Source of the DNA: Saxidomus purpurata
Lineage: Eukaryota > Mollusca > Bivalvia > Venerida > Veneridae
Reading direction: 5' to 3'
Length of the DNA stretch: 64,000 nt
Assembly (NCBI GenBank): GCA_022818135.1
Contig: JAFMSR010000017.1
Span: forward strand, 13,587,958 to 13,651,957
Below the pieces are notes generated by a model. It searched no databases. It was not told where the DNA came from and was given only the letters and a program-made list of their open reading frames with translations. Every line of letters begins with the position of its first letter. Position 1 is the first letter of the stretch. Below, piece by piece: positions 9,234-22,230 of the stretch. The translations under genes and the position numbers were made by a program.

Positions 9234-11340
9234 GTATAATACCATTGTATATTATTTGTTTGAGTTTTAATGCTGGTACAGGATTTTCCATATGACCAAT
9301 GCTCCAAGATGAGGTTATTAGTTTAGGTTTTAGGGTATAGTGCGATATACAGAGAGTAAGCAAGGTCCAGAGTTGCCACTTGTGATCCTATATGCCCGAT
9401 GCAAAACACCTGGATCCTGAACCTGAGACTCCTGAGTCCAGAACACGGATCCGTTCCTTCATGAGATGGCTAATAAATCAAAGTATATACGTAATTTATT
9501 TTTTGATAGTAAGACGTTTTCACAGACCGTCACTTTACTCAGATTACCTTGTAATACATATCAAAGGTTGCTCGGTGTCTTAAATCAAAAGAATGAAAGT
9601 GCCGGAGGATCGATTGTCTCTGAACAACACAGTCTGCACACATACATGTGTAAATATCAGGACAACATAGACTGTACACATACATGTGTGAATATCAGGA
9701 CAACCCTTGCACGAGTAAAGTTATATACTGGAGACACAATTGTCCACAAATTTTGACCTTTCACCATTTGTGAAAACTTTACTTTTGAGATAGGAACCCA
9801 TGTGCTTACATTATGTCATTCAGGACTATGTTCAACTACCATATGAAGTATTAAGCTGTGAATCGTAACTGAGAAATGGATTTTGACAAAAACTGAACTG
9901 AAAATTTATGGTTTGAACAACTTTAAATGTCATTCAAAAGTTATGGGATATGCCCATAAGGTTGACTGTATTGTGCGAATTAATTCGGATTTAACGTCGT
10001 ACCCAACAGCTAAGGTCATATTGCAATTTCCGGCTTTCATGGAGGAGGAAGACCCAGGGTGCCAATTCCTTATGTCATAATTTAGGGGTCATTTAGAAAC
10101 TCCGAGGGTCATACCCTTTATTGTAAAAAAAATAAAAGGCATGACTATGTGTTAAAGAAGTTTTATTCAGTTTACTTCTGTAAAACTGCATGTGATACAT
10201 CACAAAATGGTGGGTAATCAAAGGGTTGGCAAGACAACGGGTGTTTCTCTTTTTTGTCACTGCATCTCAAAAGTCAAATTTGTCCACAAAGCGAATTTTT
10301 CATAAGTGCATTCAAACATAGACATTAAACTTGGATATTATTTGGCACACTTAAACCCCTTTCAATAAGTGACAGTCTGATCGAAATGACTACAAAATGA
10401 TCATTAAAATCACTCAGAAAGACGTTTTTGTTTCCCCTATTAAGGTTCGTCGACCATCTCTTGTTGTGCGTCTACGATCTATGATGACGGTATCATAGGA
10501 ATCAACACACACAAAAACGCAATGGTACAAAATGCGGGTCGATCCGAAATCAGACGACAACGACGACGCAATAGGGTCAAAATTAGACATATCCCATACC
10601 GGAAGCGTATTTTATCAACAATTTATCTTGCATTTCGAAGCGTTTTGAGAGGTTTTGAAATGTTGTTTTTGTAGTAATTTGATCATACACATTTTAATTG
10701 CGTCATAGAAGACGCTCTTTGCTATTTCTGTTGCGTCATTGACAAAATGAGTGCGTCAAAACCGCAGAAACGCGCTTTCGAGGAAACACTGAATTTAGTG
10801 TATCCGGTGTAGCGAAACGTATTTCACGGGTCTGACATTTCTCATGTCACACCGGTCTGACGATAAAAACCGCGTAGGAAAATAGTTCTATACAGAACAG
10901 ATACCTCGTTGATTTAAGTTACAAATTATAAGAAAACAACAATATAATATTATGCTATTCTGTAATGCTTTGATATTATTTAGATCTGTTACTATATAAT
11001 TTTTAAAACAGAGGACAGTAATATAGAACTACTTCTCGGTCGTATTCGACAAAACTTTGTTCATATATAGTTCATATAGTTCTAGAAGCCAGATACAGAT
11101 ACATGCTGTATCTGTATAAACTCTATGGTTTTTTTTTTGGCCCATTAAAAGTGTTTTCCCTGTTTATATCCAATCATATTTGGAATTCGAACTGTGGTCT
11201 TCCGGTTCCTTATAGTCTACAGTTATAGTATTTCCTTCACTATACCATTATAGTTCCTCCACAATGAATATATACACTTTACACTGTTAAAAACTGGTAA
11301 AAGAGTTGTCATTTGACAATTTCACTTGAGTTGTAATCTA
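9234..11340. other. No recognised gene downstream of the transmembrane exon
   Basis: Short open frames here have no splice context or family resemblance. A twofold tandem repeat of about 40 bases lies at 9625-9704 (CACACATACATGTGTAAATATCAGGACAAC type). The cytoplasmic exon of the receptor may be here but could not be chosen. Confidence 0.5.
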
Positions 11341-11366
11341 CTCATCACTGTCTATATGCTTCTCTT

Positions 11367-14317
11367 TCAGTTCTGTTTGTAACACTTAGCCTCAAATTTC
11401 TGTCCTATCCCAAAATTGTTTAGTCTAGATTTAAAAATATTTAGATTAGGTGCACTGACAATTGAATTTGGTAGATAGTTCCATGCATCAACCACCCTGT
11501 TGCTGAACACATTTTTCCTCATTTCTGTCCTTGACCTTTTTTTGAATATTTTTTTACTATGTCCCCTTGTAACTAAGTTGGATCCCATTTCAAAAATATT
11601 ACTATTGATTTTGTCAATGTCATTTATAAATTTATAAACTTGTATTAAGTCATTTCTTTGCCTTCTGTATTCTAATGTAGGAAGGCCCAGATGCTTTAAC
11701 CTTTGGGAATAACTTAAATTTGCTTTACCACTTAACATTTTTGTAGCCCTTCTTTGGACGTTTTCTATAACTATTTTATCCTTTTTATGCCTGGGTGACC
11801 ATACAGAAGACGCATATTCCAAATGAGGTCTTACTATTGATTTATAAAGGCAAAGGAACATTTCCTTTGACATATATGAAAAGGATTTGAAAATAAGTCC
11901 TAAATTTCTGTTTGCAATTTTTACTTTTGAATAAATGTGTTTATCAAATTTTAACTCCTCATCAAATATAACTCCCAAATCTTTTTCTTGTTGTACAACT
12001 TGGATTTTAGAGATTGAACCTTGATCATCTTTCATGAAATACTCAGTATTGGTTTTTTTCCCTAGGGTCATATGTTTGCATTTCTTATCATTAAATTTCA
12101 GTTGCCATTTGTTACTCCATTCACAGGCTTTAAGAATGCTATTTTGCAAAATATTTTCATCTTGTGATGAATGTTTTATTTTAAACAATTTCGTATCATC
12201 TGCAAATAGTTTGACCATGCTATTAACATTATCTGGCAAGTCATTTATGAATATAAGGAATAGCACGGGCCCGAGAACACTACCCTGAGGGACTCCGCTT
12301 GTTACAGTAGCCCACTCTGAACAGGTCCCTTTTATAGTTACTCTCTGTTTCCTGTTACTCAAAAAGTCTTTTATCCAATTAAATACTTTTCCTCTAATTT
12401 TATAGCCCCAAATTTTATTTAGCAGTCTTTGATGTGGTACTTTGTCAAAGGCTGCTTTAAAATCTAAATATATTATGTCTACTTCTTTTTTTTGATCTAG
12501 TGCTTCTGTCCATTCTTCCAAACATTCTATTAATTGAGAGACACATGAAAAGCCTTTTCTAAATCCGTATTGATATTTGGAAATGATTTTGTTTTTATCT
12601 AAATGTTCCACAATTTTATCTCGGATGATTTTTTCCATTAATCTGCAACATATTGGGGTTAAACTTATTGGTCTATAGTTTTCTGCTTTTTTCCTTTGAC
12701 CTGCCTTATATATTGGTGTAACATTGGCGCATTTCCAAATTTCAGGTAATATTCCTTCATTTAGTGACCTTTTAAATATGATTGTTAATGGACTTAAAAG
12801 TCCTTCCATACATTCTTTAATAACTTTAGGATGCAATTTATCAGGTCCTTGTGATTTTGTTGTGTTTATAGCTAGAATATGCTTCCTCACCATACTTTCA
12901 TTTATTTCAAAATTCTCCAGGTAGTGACCAATTTCAATATTCCTGACATTTGGGATATCATTTATATTTTCTTTTGTGAAGACACTTAAAAATTGTTTAT
13001 TAAAGGTGTCAGCTATAACATGTTCATCTGTGGTTGTTTCTTCATTCTCAATTTCTATACTATTTACTGAGACAGCAGTTTTTGTATTTGACCTTATATA
13101 TTGCCAGAATCTTTTGCTATCCGTTTTGATATTGTTTGCCATTCTTTTTTCATATTCATATCTTGACCGCCTTAATTCATAAATTACCTTATTCCTAGCT
13201 TGCTTGTAATTTTCAAATGTTAAATGATTTTTGCAATACTTATACTTTATCCACTTTTTTCTTTTCTCTTGTATAGCTATTCTTGTCTTTCTATCAACAT
13301 ATGGATTCCGGTGCCCTGGATCAGCTTTGCATTTTGGAATATATTTTTCACATAACATGGTAATGGTCTCTAAAAACTGATTCCATAACTCTGAGTCCCT
13401 ATGTTGAAATTACTATCCCATTGTAGGCTTTTTAAATCTTTTATTAAGTTTATATAACTCCCTTTGTTAAAATTGAATTTGAGTGATTGATTTACTTCCA
13501 CATTGTAGTGGCATATGTAGTCGAAGTTTATTACTAAATGATCACTTTTGCCCAGTCCTGGTGACATTTTTAGATTTTCAATCATGTATTCTTCATTAGT
13601 GAATACTAAATCCAAGACTGAGGGTTCATTTCCTTCTCTGATTCTTGTTGGGGTTTTTACATGTTGGTACAAAAAGAAATTTTTAATACCCTCTAAGAAA
13701 CAGCTATCTAAATGATTTTCGCTCATCCTCGACATTTCATCATCCCAATTTATCCCTTTGCAATTAAAATCACCTACCATTAAGAAATGGGAATGTTTAA
13801 TCCTTTTTATCACATTTAGAATATCAAACAATTTGTACATATTTACAATGTCACTACTCGGGCTTCTGTAAATACACCCTATTATTAGTTTATTACTATT
13901 TCATAATCTGATTTCACACCAGACAGACTCTAAGAAGTTTATATGTATGTTTATTTCTGTTGATTTTAGTTCTGTTTTTATGTATATTGCCACTCCTCTT
14001 CCTTCTAGATAACTTCCAAAAAATGAATCATAACCTTTTATTTGATATATTTCTAAAATATCTTTACTATACATAGAGTGTTTTGGAAATATTTCTGTGA
14101 CACATATTATGTGTGGTAGTTCGTTATTATGTAACACTTGGATTTCATTTATTTTTTGCTTATTAAAGCTATCTGCATTTGTGTAGCAGACCTTGAGTTT
14201 CATATCCCTATCTTTTGTTAAAATAGTATTATTTTGAGATAAAAGATAATCATCCCCATTGTTAAAATCTTTTTTACAATTAAAACTGTTTCCCTTAACT
14301 GCAGGGTTAAAACACAT
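11367..14317 (-). pseudogene. LINE ORF2: endonuclease and reverse transcriptase
   Basis: The N-terminal APE-type endonuclease begins KVCYTNADSFNKQKINEI and includes PHIICVTEI, then, across the stop at 13901, CIYRSPSS and GDFNCKGINW. The reverse transcriptase follows with NYRPISLTPICCRLMEKII, YLDFKAAFDKVPH, TSGVPQGSVLGPVLF and the active-site FADD in KLFADDTKLF. The thumb is IVRPHLEYASSVWSP, VQRRATKM. It makes the nick and copies LINE RNA into DNA at the target site. It is interrupted by an in-frame TGA at 13901-13903 and a one-base shift at 13397-13399, just before the open segment 13358-11367. Without these it would be about 980 residues, normal for the family. Confidence 0.85.
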
Positions 14318-15437
14318 CCTGGTCTCGCTCTATCGTAGGTGAGATTGAAAAATCTCTCGACGCACCCCCCAATTTAACGATGTTTTTTGGTTCTGTAGCC
14401 TTGTATTTAGGTTGAGAGAGGTCAATTCCTCCTATTATTGTTTCATCACATGTTTTGTTCACCAATGTCTCATTGTTAAAAGGGTTTCGAGGTTCTTGAC
14501 TGAATCTTATCTGGCTTAGTTCCATAGCTTCTTTCTCAATCTCCTCAGGGTCTAAATTTTCTATTTTGGATTTTTGTTGTTTTTCTCTTTTTTCTCTTTT
14601 TTCTTTTCTTTGTTCAAATGTTAAGTCTTTAAATATCATTACATCCTTTAGATGATTTTGTAGTTTTTCTGAGATTTTCTTAGAGTTGTCTAATAAAATT
14701 TTTCTTTGTTTGCGATCTTTCAGTACAATTCTCAGAATTCTAGTTTTGGATGGATTTTTCTTTCCTAACCTGTATAACGTTTCTATTTCTATTGTGTTTA
14801 TGCCAAAAGTTGTTGCTATTTCTTGGATATTTTTGATATCTTCTTGTTTGTTTACCAGTCCATTTGGTGAGTGACCTTCTTGAAGATTTAAAACTATGAC
14901 GTTTAATTCTTTCCATTTTCTTTCTTCGTACTCCTTTGTTCTTGCATCAACCATCCTTTTGACTTCAGGTTCTATTGATTCCAATATTTTTTCTTTAGCA
15001 CTGTTTATTTCATTTTTAATACTGCTTTTTGTTGTTAGTTCAAAGGTTTCCATTTTATCCTCAAGGGCTCGCAGTCTGGATTCTTGTTGGTGTTCAATTT
15101 TCCTCAGGGAATCTTGTATATTGGCTAGGGTTGGAGTTGTTGCTCGGCAACTTTTGCACAACCAGCTGTAGTTGTCAATTTCCCCTTTGCAAATGAGTTC
15201 ATAGGCGTTTGTAGTTAACCCTGTACACCTAACACAGTATTTTAGGTTGCAACCACTGCACTTCATGTATTTTGAATCAAGATCGTTTTCACATTTTGAA
15301 CAAACTTTTTCTAACATTTCTGGGCTACTAATATATCTTCTTTTGTTATCTTGACTATTTCCTCTATTTTGACCTGCTCCGCCCGTTATATTTACAAATT
15401 GCCTTCTCGGGGTGCTGTGGTTGAGACTGTATTCCAT
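14307..15437 (-). CDS. LINE ORF1: PHD-like zinc finger, coiled coil, RNA-binding-like protein
   Basis: 376 residues and intact. Residues of about 40-95 form a Cys-rich PHD-type finger (CSKCENDL, YMKCSGCNLKYC, WLCKSC). A Glu/Lys-rich coiled coil follows at about 110-170 (LRKIEHQQESRLRALEDKME). Next comes an L1-ORF1-like RRM/CTD segment: ELNVIVLNLQEG, ETLYRLGKKNPSKTRILRIV, then Arg/Lys-rich EKREKREKQQK. Such proteins bind LINE RNA as a chaperone. The start is taken as the first ATG (MEYSLNHSTPRRQF). It ends 11 bases inside the ORF2 start, suggesting coupled or re-initiated translation. Confidence 0.8.
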   Translation of the reverse strand: MEYSLNHSTPRRQFVNITGGAGQNRGNSQDNKRRYISSPEMLEKVCSKCENDLDSKYMKCSGCNLKYCVRCTGLTTNAYELICKGEIDNYSWLCKSCRATTPTLANIQDSLRKIEHQQESRLRALEDKMETFELTTKSSIKNEINSAKEKILESIEPEVKRMVDARTKEYEERKWKELNVIVLNLQEGHSPNGLVNKQEDIKNIQEIATTFGINTIEIETLYRLGKKNPSKTRILRIVLKDRKQRKILLDNSKKISEKLQNHLKDVMIFKDLTFEQRKEKREKREKQQKSKIENLDPEEIEKEAMELSQIRFSQEPRNPFNNETLVNKTCDETIIGGIDLSQPKYKATEPKNIVKLGGASRDFSISPTIERDQDVF

Positions 15438-15492
15438 TATTATAACGATACTAATTCAATTTACAGGGAAAATTATATTTAGTGTTAAGAAT

Positions 15493-16226
15493 TTATTCAA
15501 GAGCTGAGTTGATTAGCTTGTGCAACCATTTACGTGCCACAATGCCTACAGGATGTATCCCGTCTTTGAGTAAAAAGTTACTGTATGTAGACCTGGTTTT
15601 TGGTGGCCCTGTTCCTTTTCTCCTGTCTCGTCTTGTTTTAACAAAGTCACACACAAATCTTGGTGAACTGTAACTCAACACCTCATTTATCTCTCTTATT
15701 TTTGTGTTCACTTTCTCTATTTGGCTATGTAAATTACCATCATCTGTCACCTCCCAATCATGTGCTTCTTTTTGTCTATTCCACTCCCTAGTGAATATTG
15801 GCGGTACTTCAAGTATACCGATATCTATCAATGATTCTTTCTTATGAATATCTTGGAGTTCATCAAGGATTGGGTTGAGTTTGTTTAACAAATCTGTTGT
15901 ATGATTGTATCTTTGATAAATGAATTTACCTATCTTATGGGTCACGTCACATGTTATGTGCCAGTATAAAACCAAAGTTTTTTTGTTGTCTTTATTTTAC
16001 TAATATTGTCTTGTAAATATTTGAGACCAGCGCTAGAGTTTCGACCAGGAGTGCACCACCACCAGATTTCCGGTAAGTTTAGATTGATATTAGGCAGTTC
16101 TGTTCTTAAATATGAACCTTTACTGTCACTCAAAATGATTATACGATCGTATTTTGGTCTCTTTTCACTCCCTGGATTGCTTTCTAAATACTTCTCAATC
16201 TTCTTTATCTCACACCTATCAGTCAT
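15493..16226 (-). pseudogene. LINE SGNH/GDSL-hydrolase-like ORF, one-base frameshift
   Basis: Two overlapping open pieces (16226-15954 and 15975-15493) form one protein interrupted at the seven-T run 15978-15984. Block I is IIILSDSKG, with the Ser nucleophile position; block III is YWHITCDVTHKIG; block V is DGIHPVGIVA, with the catalytic Asp-x-x-His. CR1-clade ORF1 proteins are known to carry an esterase of this fold. Here it is a separate upstream ORF next to a PHD-type ORF1. Its role in retrotransposition is not settled; membrane or lipid interaction has been proposed for the family. Confidence 0.65.
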
Positions 16227-16289
16227 TTACCCAGTATTTACTTGTAATATATATAATTTATCTAATTCACTTCCAAGCAACTATTCTTT

Positions 16290-16413
16290 TAACACACAGT
16301 TACAAGGTAGGGCAGTCCCTCACTCTTGTTACTGAAATGTTCAGTTCATAAGATTTACATTATGGCAGGAACCTCAAAATTTTTTAATTTTATTTTATTT
16401 TTATTATTATTAT

Positions 16414-16444
<31 letters not shown>

Positions 16445-16960
16445 CAGTTTTTGTGTTAGTTTATGTCAATTGTCACTTGCTAGACTAGGTACCTGCTCCG
16501 ATACAAGGTAGGGCAGTCCCTCACACTTGCTGTAGAGATGCACCCAATCGCACCGTGACTGGACCAGACACTTTATTAAGTTTTATTTAATGTTTGCTAA
16601 ATTTACTAAATTTTTTGGCTTGATGGTTAGCTCACAATTACTCTTATACGTGTTCTTGATACAGCTTAAAAATATTTTAACCTGTTTTTACCACAATGAT
16701 GTATGCTCTCAATTAATTTAGCTTGGTACTCGTGTTAGTGATACACTTTTAGTACATTTATACCTATTTATTTATACATTTAAACCTTATTCTATCAGTG
16801 TTAGAAACCTATTTGAGTAGAATAATATACACAAATTAGAGAAACTGGTCTTCTATATTCCTATCAATCCTTGCTCAGCACAGGGTAGCTCAGTCATGGA
16901 ACACCAAATACAGAGGCACCCAATTTATGTATGGCCTAATAAGAAAACGGTGAGCGGAAA
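16290..16960 (-). repeat. LINE 5' region with repeated promoter-like monomers and a poly-T tract
   Basis: The phrase ACAAGGTAGGGCAGTCCCTCAC occurs at about 16300 and 16503, with a weaker form (CAGGGTAGCTCAGTCATGG) at 16883. These suggest tandem 5' monomers upstream of the LINE. A T-rich tract with at least 28 consecutive T lies at about 16410-16444. The true 5' end of the element is not defined. Confidence 0.45.
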
Positions 16961-19900
16961 AGAAACAACATGAAACATGTAACTGAAAAATGTAAACTAC
17001 TTGATAAATCCCAAAATTTACAAACTATTGTTATAGTTTTTATTACTAACTTGTAATCTGAAGTTATAACCACTTTAGAAATACTTCAATATACTACTGC
17101 TCAGATTTTAACAATTACCCCACCCAATTTTGAAAATGCTCGAGAACTTTTTATTCAAAATATGCCAAATTTTGAAAAAGACGCGATTTTTCACTTAGCT
17201 AGCATATTAATTGGTCCACTAGGATGCTATGGATGTGAATTCCACCATCAGATGACACTCCAACTTCAAGATAATACTGGATTTCCTATGAATTTTCCTC
17301 CACTTAGAAAATGGCTGCCTCTCAACAAACCGGAAACAAGGGAAAGAACTGCAACATACAGAATAATAACTGTCACATCGTTCTTTCCCGCGTTCGTTTT
17401 GTAAGAGTGTTAAGAGTTCGGCCGTAAGGGTCTGAAATACTCTGTTAACTTTGGATACGATTGAATAAATTCAATCGATCCAAAAAGGTCACCAATTATA
17501 AGATACTTTTTGACCTACATTTTCAGTCACAATTGGCATTCCAAACTGTAGATATTTCATATAATAATTTCAGGATAAATACACGTGACTACATAGACAC
17601 GGAACTACAGACAGTCAGCAGTGTTGTTACCGTACAAAACAAGCATGACGGCTTCGAATGTAGGCCGATCTGAACAGCTTTTTATGAAATACTGGCGAAC
17701 ACCACCAGTGGTTCTTCAAGACAAGTGGTTACTTGGTTGGATATTTTACCTTTGAAATTGATTCATGGGAGCATGTTAAATTGTAGGTTAATCAAGACAG
17801 CTCTGATGACAAGTTTGGCAAGTCAGCTTTAACTGTTTACACACGCATGTGTAAAACAATCGTACATATATTTGTTGTTTTTGAACTACAAATATGAACT
17901 TTATTAATGACTTTCGTCACGAGGTTTTGTGTGTATTATTTGATATCAAACATAGGCTATGTATTTTAAGGTAAGTAAAATGATTAAAATACAGAGGATA
18001 CATATGTTAAAGTATATTGTATTAAACAATCGCATGTAAATGAAAATTAATGGAAATAAAAAGGAATAATTAGTATATAAACCTTTACTGCATATTTCTG
18101 TCCGTTTCAACTGCGTTTCAGTCACTGATATTTGAAGACAAGGACGTAACAAATCATCAGCGATTTCCTTATGTCTTCATTTTTATTTCGTCGTAACTGT
18201 GACACACGTACACAGGACAGGTTAAAGGTATGGTAGTTGCCACTGTAACATAATCTACGAGTGTCCGCCGCGTCGAGTGCTTTCCATGTAGGACCTATTA
18301 ATAATTAGGTGTCTTAAGTTTGGCTCGCAGATTGCATTCGTTTTCAATCTTACTAACACATCGACGGCTTCTGGTATGAAACCTACAAATAGTTCCTCCG
18401 TGGTCCCCTATTAAGATGTAGTGCAATTTTCTCCGTGTTTAAGAGCCATTGTCTTTGGTTTTATGTTCAGCGGTTTAAAGGACCCACTGCAGTGATTTTA
18501 ATCCATGTTACAGGTTTCTATGACCAAAGTCTGAAGTGTCGGCTAAAACGAAAGTGACTTGGGGTATTCTTGCGCTTCTACTGACAGAATATGTTGTTTA
18601 CAGAACATGTTCCATGACCAGAACTTTCTTGCATCATGGTCAACATACTGTTTTTTCGCTATTTTTTTGTATAAAGATAGATCTTCAAAATAAGGATAGC
18701 CCAACAAGACGTTAAAGACCAAAAATCATGACAAAAAGAGCTGTATTTAAAGGTCCAAAACTAACGAAAGCAAAAATTCAAATATTATTTAAAAAAACAC
18801 AAAAATAAGTTATTTTTAATATAAAATGAAAGTTGGTATGTAGAAATTCTAATTAAACCACAGTACATGTACAATTATTTTTCTATGCATTATGAAGAAA
18901 GTTAAAAAGACCTGGGTAGTCATTTTGTCGAATCACTGAAATTTCAACATAATACACACACTTACACTTTCTGTAAATTTTAACCTGACAATCTTCATTA
19001 TTTAGTGTCTTGCATAAGGTAATGTACTTGCCATTGAAATAACTGTCACTTAATTTTCGCTTAGTAGTGGACCTTTATGCGATTTTATATAGAAAACAGT
19101 ATTTATAGGATTCATACCTTCTCAACTCTGAATCAACCAGAACTAAGAGTTAATAGAGAACTTCTGCCGATGTCCATAAAGATGTACAACCATTCAATGG
19201 TCTGACCACTCAAGGCTACTCATAAAACAAACAAGTTATTTTTCTTTTTATAAACTTTATTACTAAGCATTGGCAAGCATTTTCATTTTAATTTATTTTG
19301 CGCATGGAAGAATAGGCTAAAACAGAAGCAACCAAATTCAATGAATTGATATCTTCCACCGAACTATTACAGGGGAATATGTCAGAAAACAGCCGCGGAC
19401 TTCATTTCTGAAGAAGTATCATCTCTTCAAAATTTACATTCTGACCACTGGTTTTAAAGTGTCTGAAAATATAATCTGATAAGTCCCCAGCTACAAACTT
19501 ATTTTTGTAATTAACAGCTTCATTTATAAGTCATTATGTACATTATTTTTAAAGCGAAATCAAACTAAAATTCAGTTCCGACCACCACTATCAGAGGACA
19601 TGAATTTTACACACTCTATATAGAATAAAAAGAAAGGTACTTATGACCATAACTCTTTCAGAATTCATCTTGAAGGGCCATATTTTCTTTCGGTAACAAA
19701 CAAAAGGGCCACATTTTCTTTCGGTTACAAACAAAAGGGCCACATTTTCCTACGGTAACAAACAAAATGGACACATTTTCTTACGGTAACAAACAAAAAG
19801 GCCACATTTTCTTTCTGTTACAAACAAAATGACCACATTTTCTTTCTGTTACAAACAAAATGGCCAGATTTTCTTTCGGTAACAAACATTTCTAATAAGG

Positions 19901-22230
19901 CTCATCCAGATACTCCGAACCATTTCCAAAACGAAAATTCAAATTTCTTTATACATGTACGTACATGTATCTTTATAAGAAAGGTATTAGGGGCAATATC
20001 TCTGATGTTCTATAAGGAATCTGATCAGACCTTGCAGTCGTATTTCGTCATAGTTATCATTATCAAATTTTAATTTAATGCGAATAACTATGTCGTACAT
20101 ATGACATCGGATGTACTGACGGAATGACGGAAAACGCCAAAACAATGGCCCTAAGGCTGTTGGTGCCGGGTGTAAAAACAATGGTTCGCAGATAAACTAA
20201 ACAATAAGTATACAAACAATACGCGCATGCCCACGTAAATCTATACCCCATTCGGATATTAACACATGCTATTATATGTATAGTAGTACATATTGAGATT
20301 TGGAAATGATTCAGTGTATCAATATGAATGCTATTGCTCTTATATAACTGTTGTTTGAACTTACTCTTGTGAACATCTGGTATAATTTATAGAAATAAAA
20401 AAAATATACGAAACTGTACGATGTGGACAAGATGAACAAATGCATTCGTTATAATCATTTAAAGCATAAACATACACTTACAAAAATACATTCAACAAAT
20501 AAACAATCTATATAATACATATTAAAAGAAGAGCTCAAAATATAATCAACAAACAATACTCAAGCATACATTAAAGCAGCAATCTCGAGGCTAGGTATAA
20601 TTCAAGGCGTTCGTCACGTAGACTATAAGCGACAGCTCAATAAGTCCACGTTTAAATATTGTACAAGCTAAGACATAGAATATGGTTCTGCCCGTAGTGC
20701 ATTGAATAGATTACAATGTACATTTTCCATCGACTGGTGGTATCAGCTGCCAGTGGAAACGTTACCGCGATTCCAACCTTGAATAATTATATAGGTAAAT
20801 TTGCTATTCAGAAAGTTTGTTTTATACTATCACTTGTATTTTAATGTCTGTAAAGAAAGTCAACTTTTCATCATTGATCTTGTCGTTAACTGTCATTTTA
20901 TTTGTGCCGAAGTCGCCAACGTTTACGAAGTAACGCATCTCCAACAACTTCGCCGTAGTCTCTATGGATTTCCACAAGATCCTAGTGCTGTACACAAGTT
21001 TAGACGAAGTAATCTAAACTTCGGATACATTTGTCACAGCTTCGCTCGGTCCCTCGCCACAACGTGATGACAACATCGGGACCAAAAGGACAACTGAACA
21101 TAAAAGTTGAAACATTTTCGTTACGTGTTTATTTATAGCACGCACTCAAGCTTCATAGATTTCCCAGTCATTTTTTTATTCCGTATCACTTGCCTTACAT
21201 ATATCGTCTTTGTTCTCAAAACCGCAGCAGCACTCCTTTGTCTGTGGATAATACTCGGTCACGGTCCTGGAAAGATGGAAAATAATGGCTTAGAGACGCT
21301 ATACATGTATATGAAAACCAACCGTTAACATTAAGATCAATATTAGATACATGAAGGCTTACGATGGGCGGTTTCTTAGACCTTTTCACAGTACTTATTA
21401 CATTAGTGCATGTCGTATAGATTCTACTCTGGAACTTTATCCCGATCTGTCCCCGGATAATCTGGGACTTTCAACGCTTTGATTTTTGTTTACAAGAAAT
21501 CACTTCTGAATAGTTTTTCTACATGTGTAAGATACTTACTCAGTGCACGTATTCGTCGGTGGCCCCCAAAAGAAGAGAAAAGAAGGACATGGTTTGGGTT
21601 TGACCACAGTCCTTGCGCATGTCTGTTGAAGATTGCTAAACATTTTACAGGTCGTGTTCCCACATGGCCGACTTTCACTGCCAAGAAACCATCGACAAGA
21701 TTTTAGATATAAAGAACACAAGATACTACATGTACCATACATATTTTCACGTTACCTATTTTTGAGCCATATTTTGATTTCAAACATTCGAAGGTATGAT
21801 CCACAAACATTTACAATGTAATGCCGTTTACAAAACCGTGAATTTCAGAGCCAGTGAATAACCATCATCCGTCTTTCGTCTGTCGTTCTTCATCAACACT
21901 CACAGCATTGTCTCTAAAAGCGCTTAACCCAGTTTGACCAAACTTGGCATGGATGACAATGAGGTGAGACTTAAGTGTACTTTTACATAAATATGTAGCA
22001 ATCATTTAAAAAATGACATTAGGAACTTGGGCTTTTCTTTGCCCTAAATTTCTCTTTACATTAGTGATAACCATTCGTGCATGCTAAGGTCACGAAACTG
22101 AACCTCAGTAGAATGTGACAGTAGACGATAACAATCTTGAAGTTAAAAAAAACTTTAAACGTACCAGTACGACGATCGAGGGTTAAGGCTCCCTACTGTA
22201 AGCAACAATGAAAATGTTAAAAAAACTTAC
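16961..22230. other. Gene-poor stretch below the last visible metalloproteinase exon
   Basis: No convincing exon was found. The final exon(s) of the minus-strand metalloproteinase should lie below 22231, but no candidate in the required phase 2 could be defended. Part of 21860-21960 (CCCAGTTTGACCAAACTTGGCATGGATG) looks like an old dispersed repeat. The open frame at 17162-17404 is unrecognised. Confidence 0.5.
19674..19889. repeat. Minisatellite, 7 copies of a 31-base unit
   Basis: The unit is GGCCACATTTTCTTTCGGTAACAAACAAAA with small differences; seven head-to-tail copies end at CAAACATT. Confidence 0.9.

Larger units (their letters stand above)
11345..16240 (-). mobile_element. Nearly complete CR1-like LINE with three ORFs, frameshifted
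   Basis: Read on the minus strand, the order is an SGNH-hydrolase-like ORF (16226-15493), a PHD-type zinc-finger / coiled-coil ORF1 (15437-14307), then endonuclease plus reverse transcriptase (14317-11367). The ORF1 stop overlaps the ORF2 start by 11 bases. Breaks seen are single-base shifts at short homopolymers (15978-15984 and 13397-13399) and one in-frame stop (13901-13903). All catalytic motifs remain, so the copy is young. The CR1/Jockey-group assignment rests on ORF layout and reverse-transcriptase motifs, not on a tree. Confidence 0.85.

Noticed and set aside
9392..9583. Candidate cytoplasmic exon for the receptor (KHLDPEPETPESRTRIRSFM)
   Set aside because: No acceptor with a pyrimidine tract and no phase-2 entry could be found.
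18350..18425. Possible small minus-strand exon (TTEELFVGFIPEAVDVL) with donor GTAAGA
   Set aside because: The acceptor gives phase 0, while the last proteinase exon leaves in phase 2; no homology.
21479..21821. Overlapping ORFs on both strands near 21.5-21.8 kb
   Set aside because: Mutual shadows without splice context or recognisable domain.
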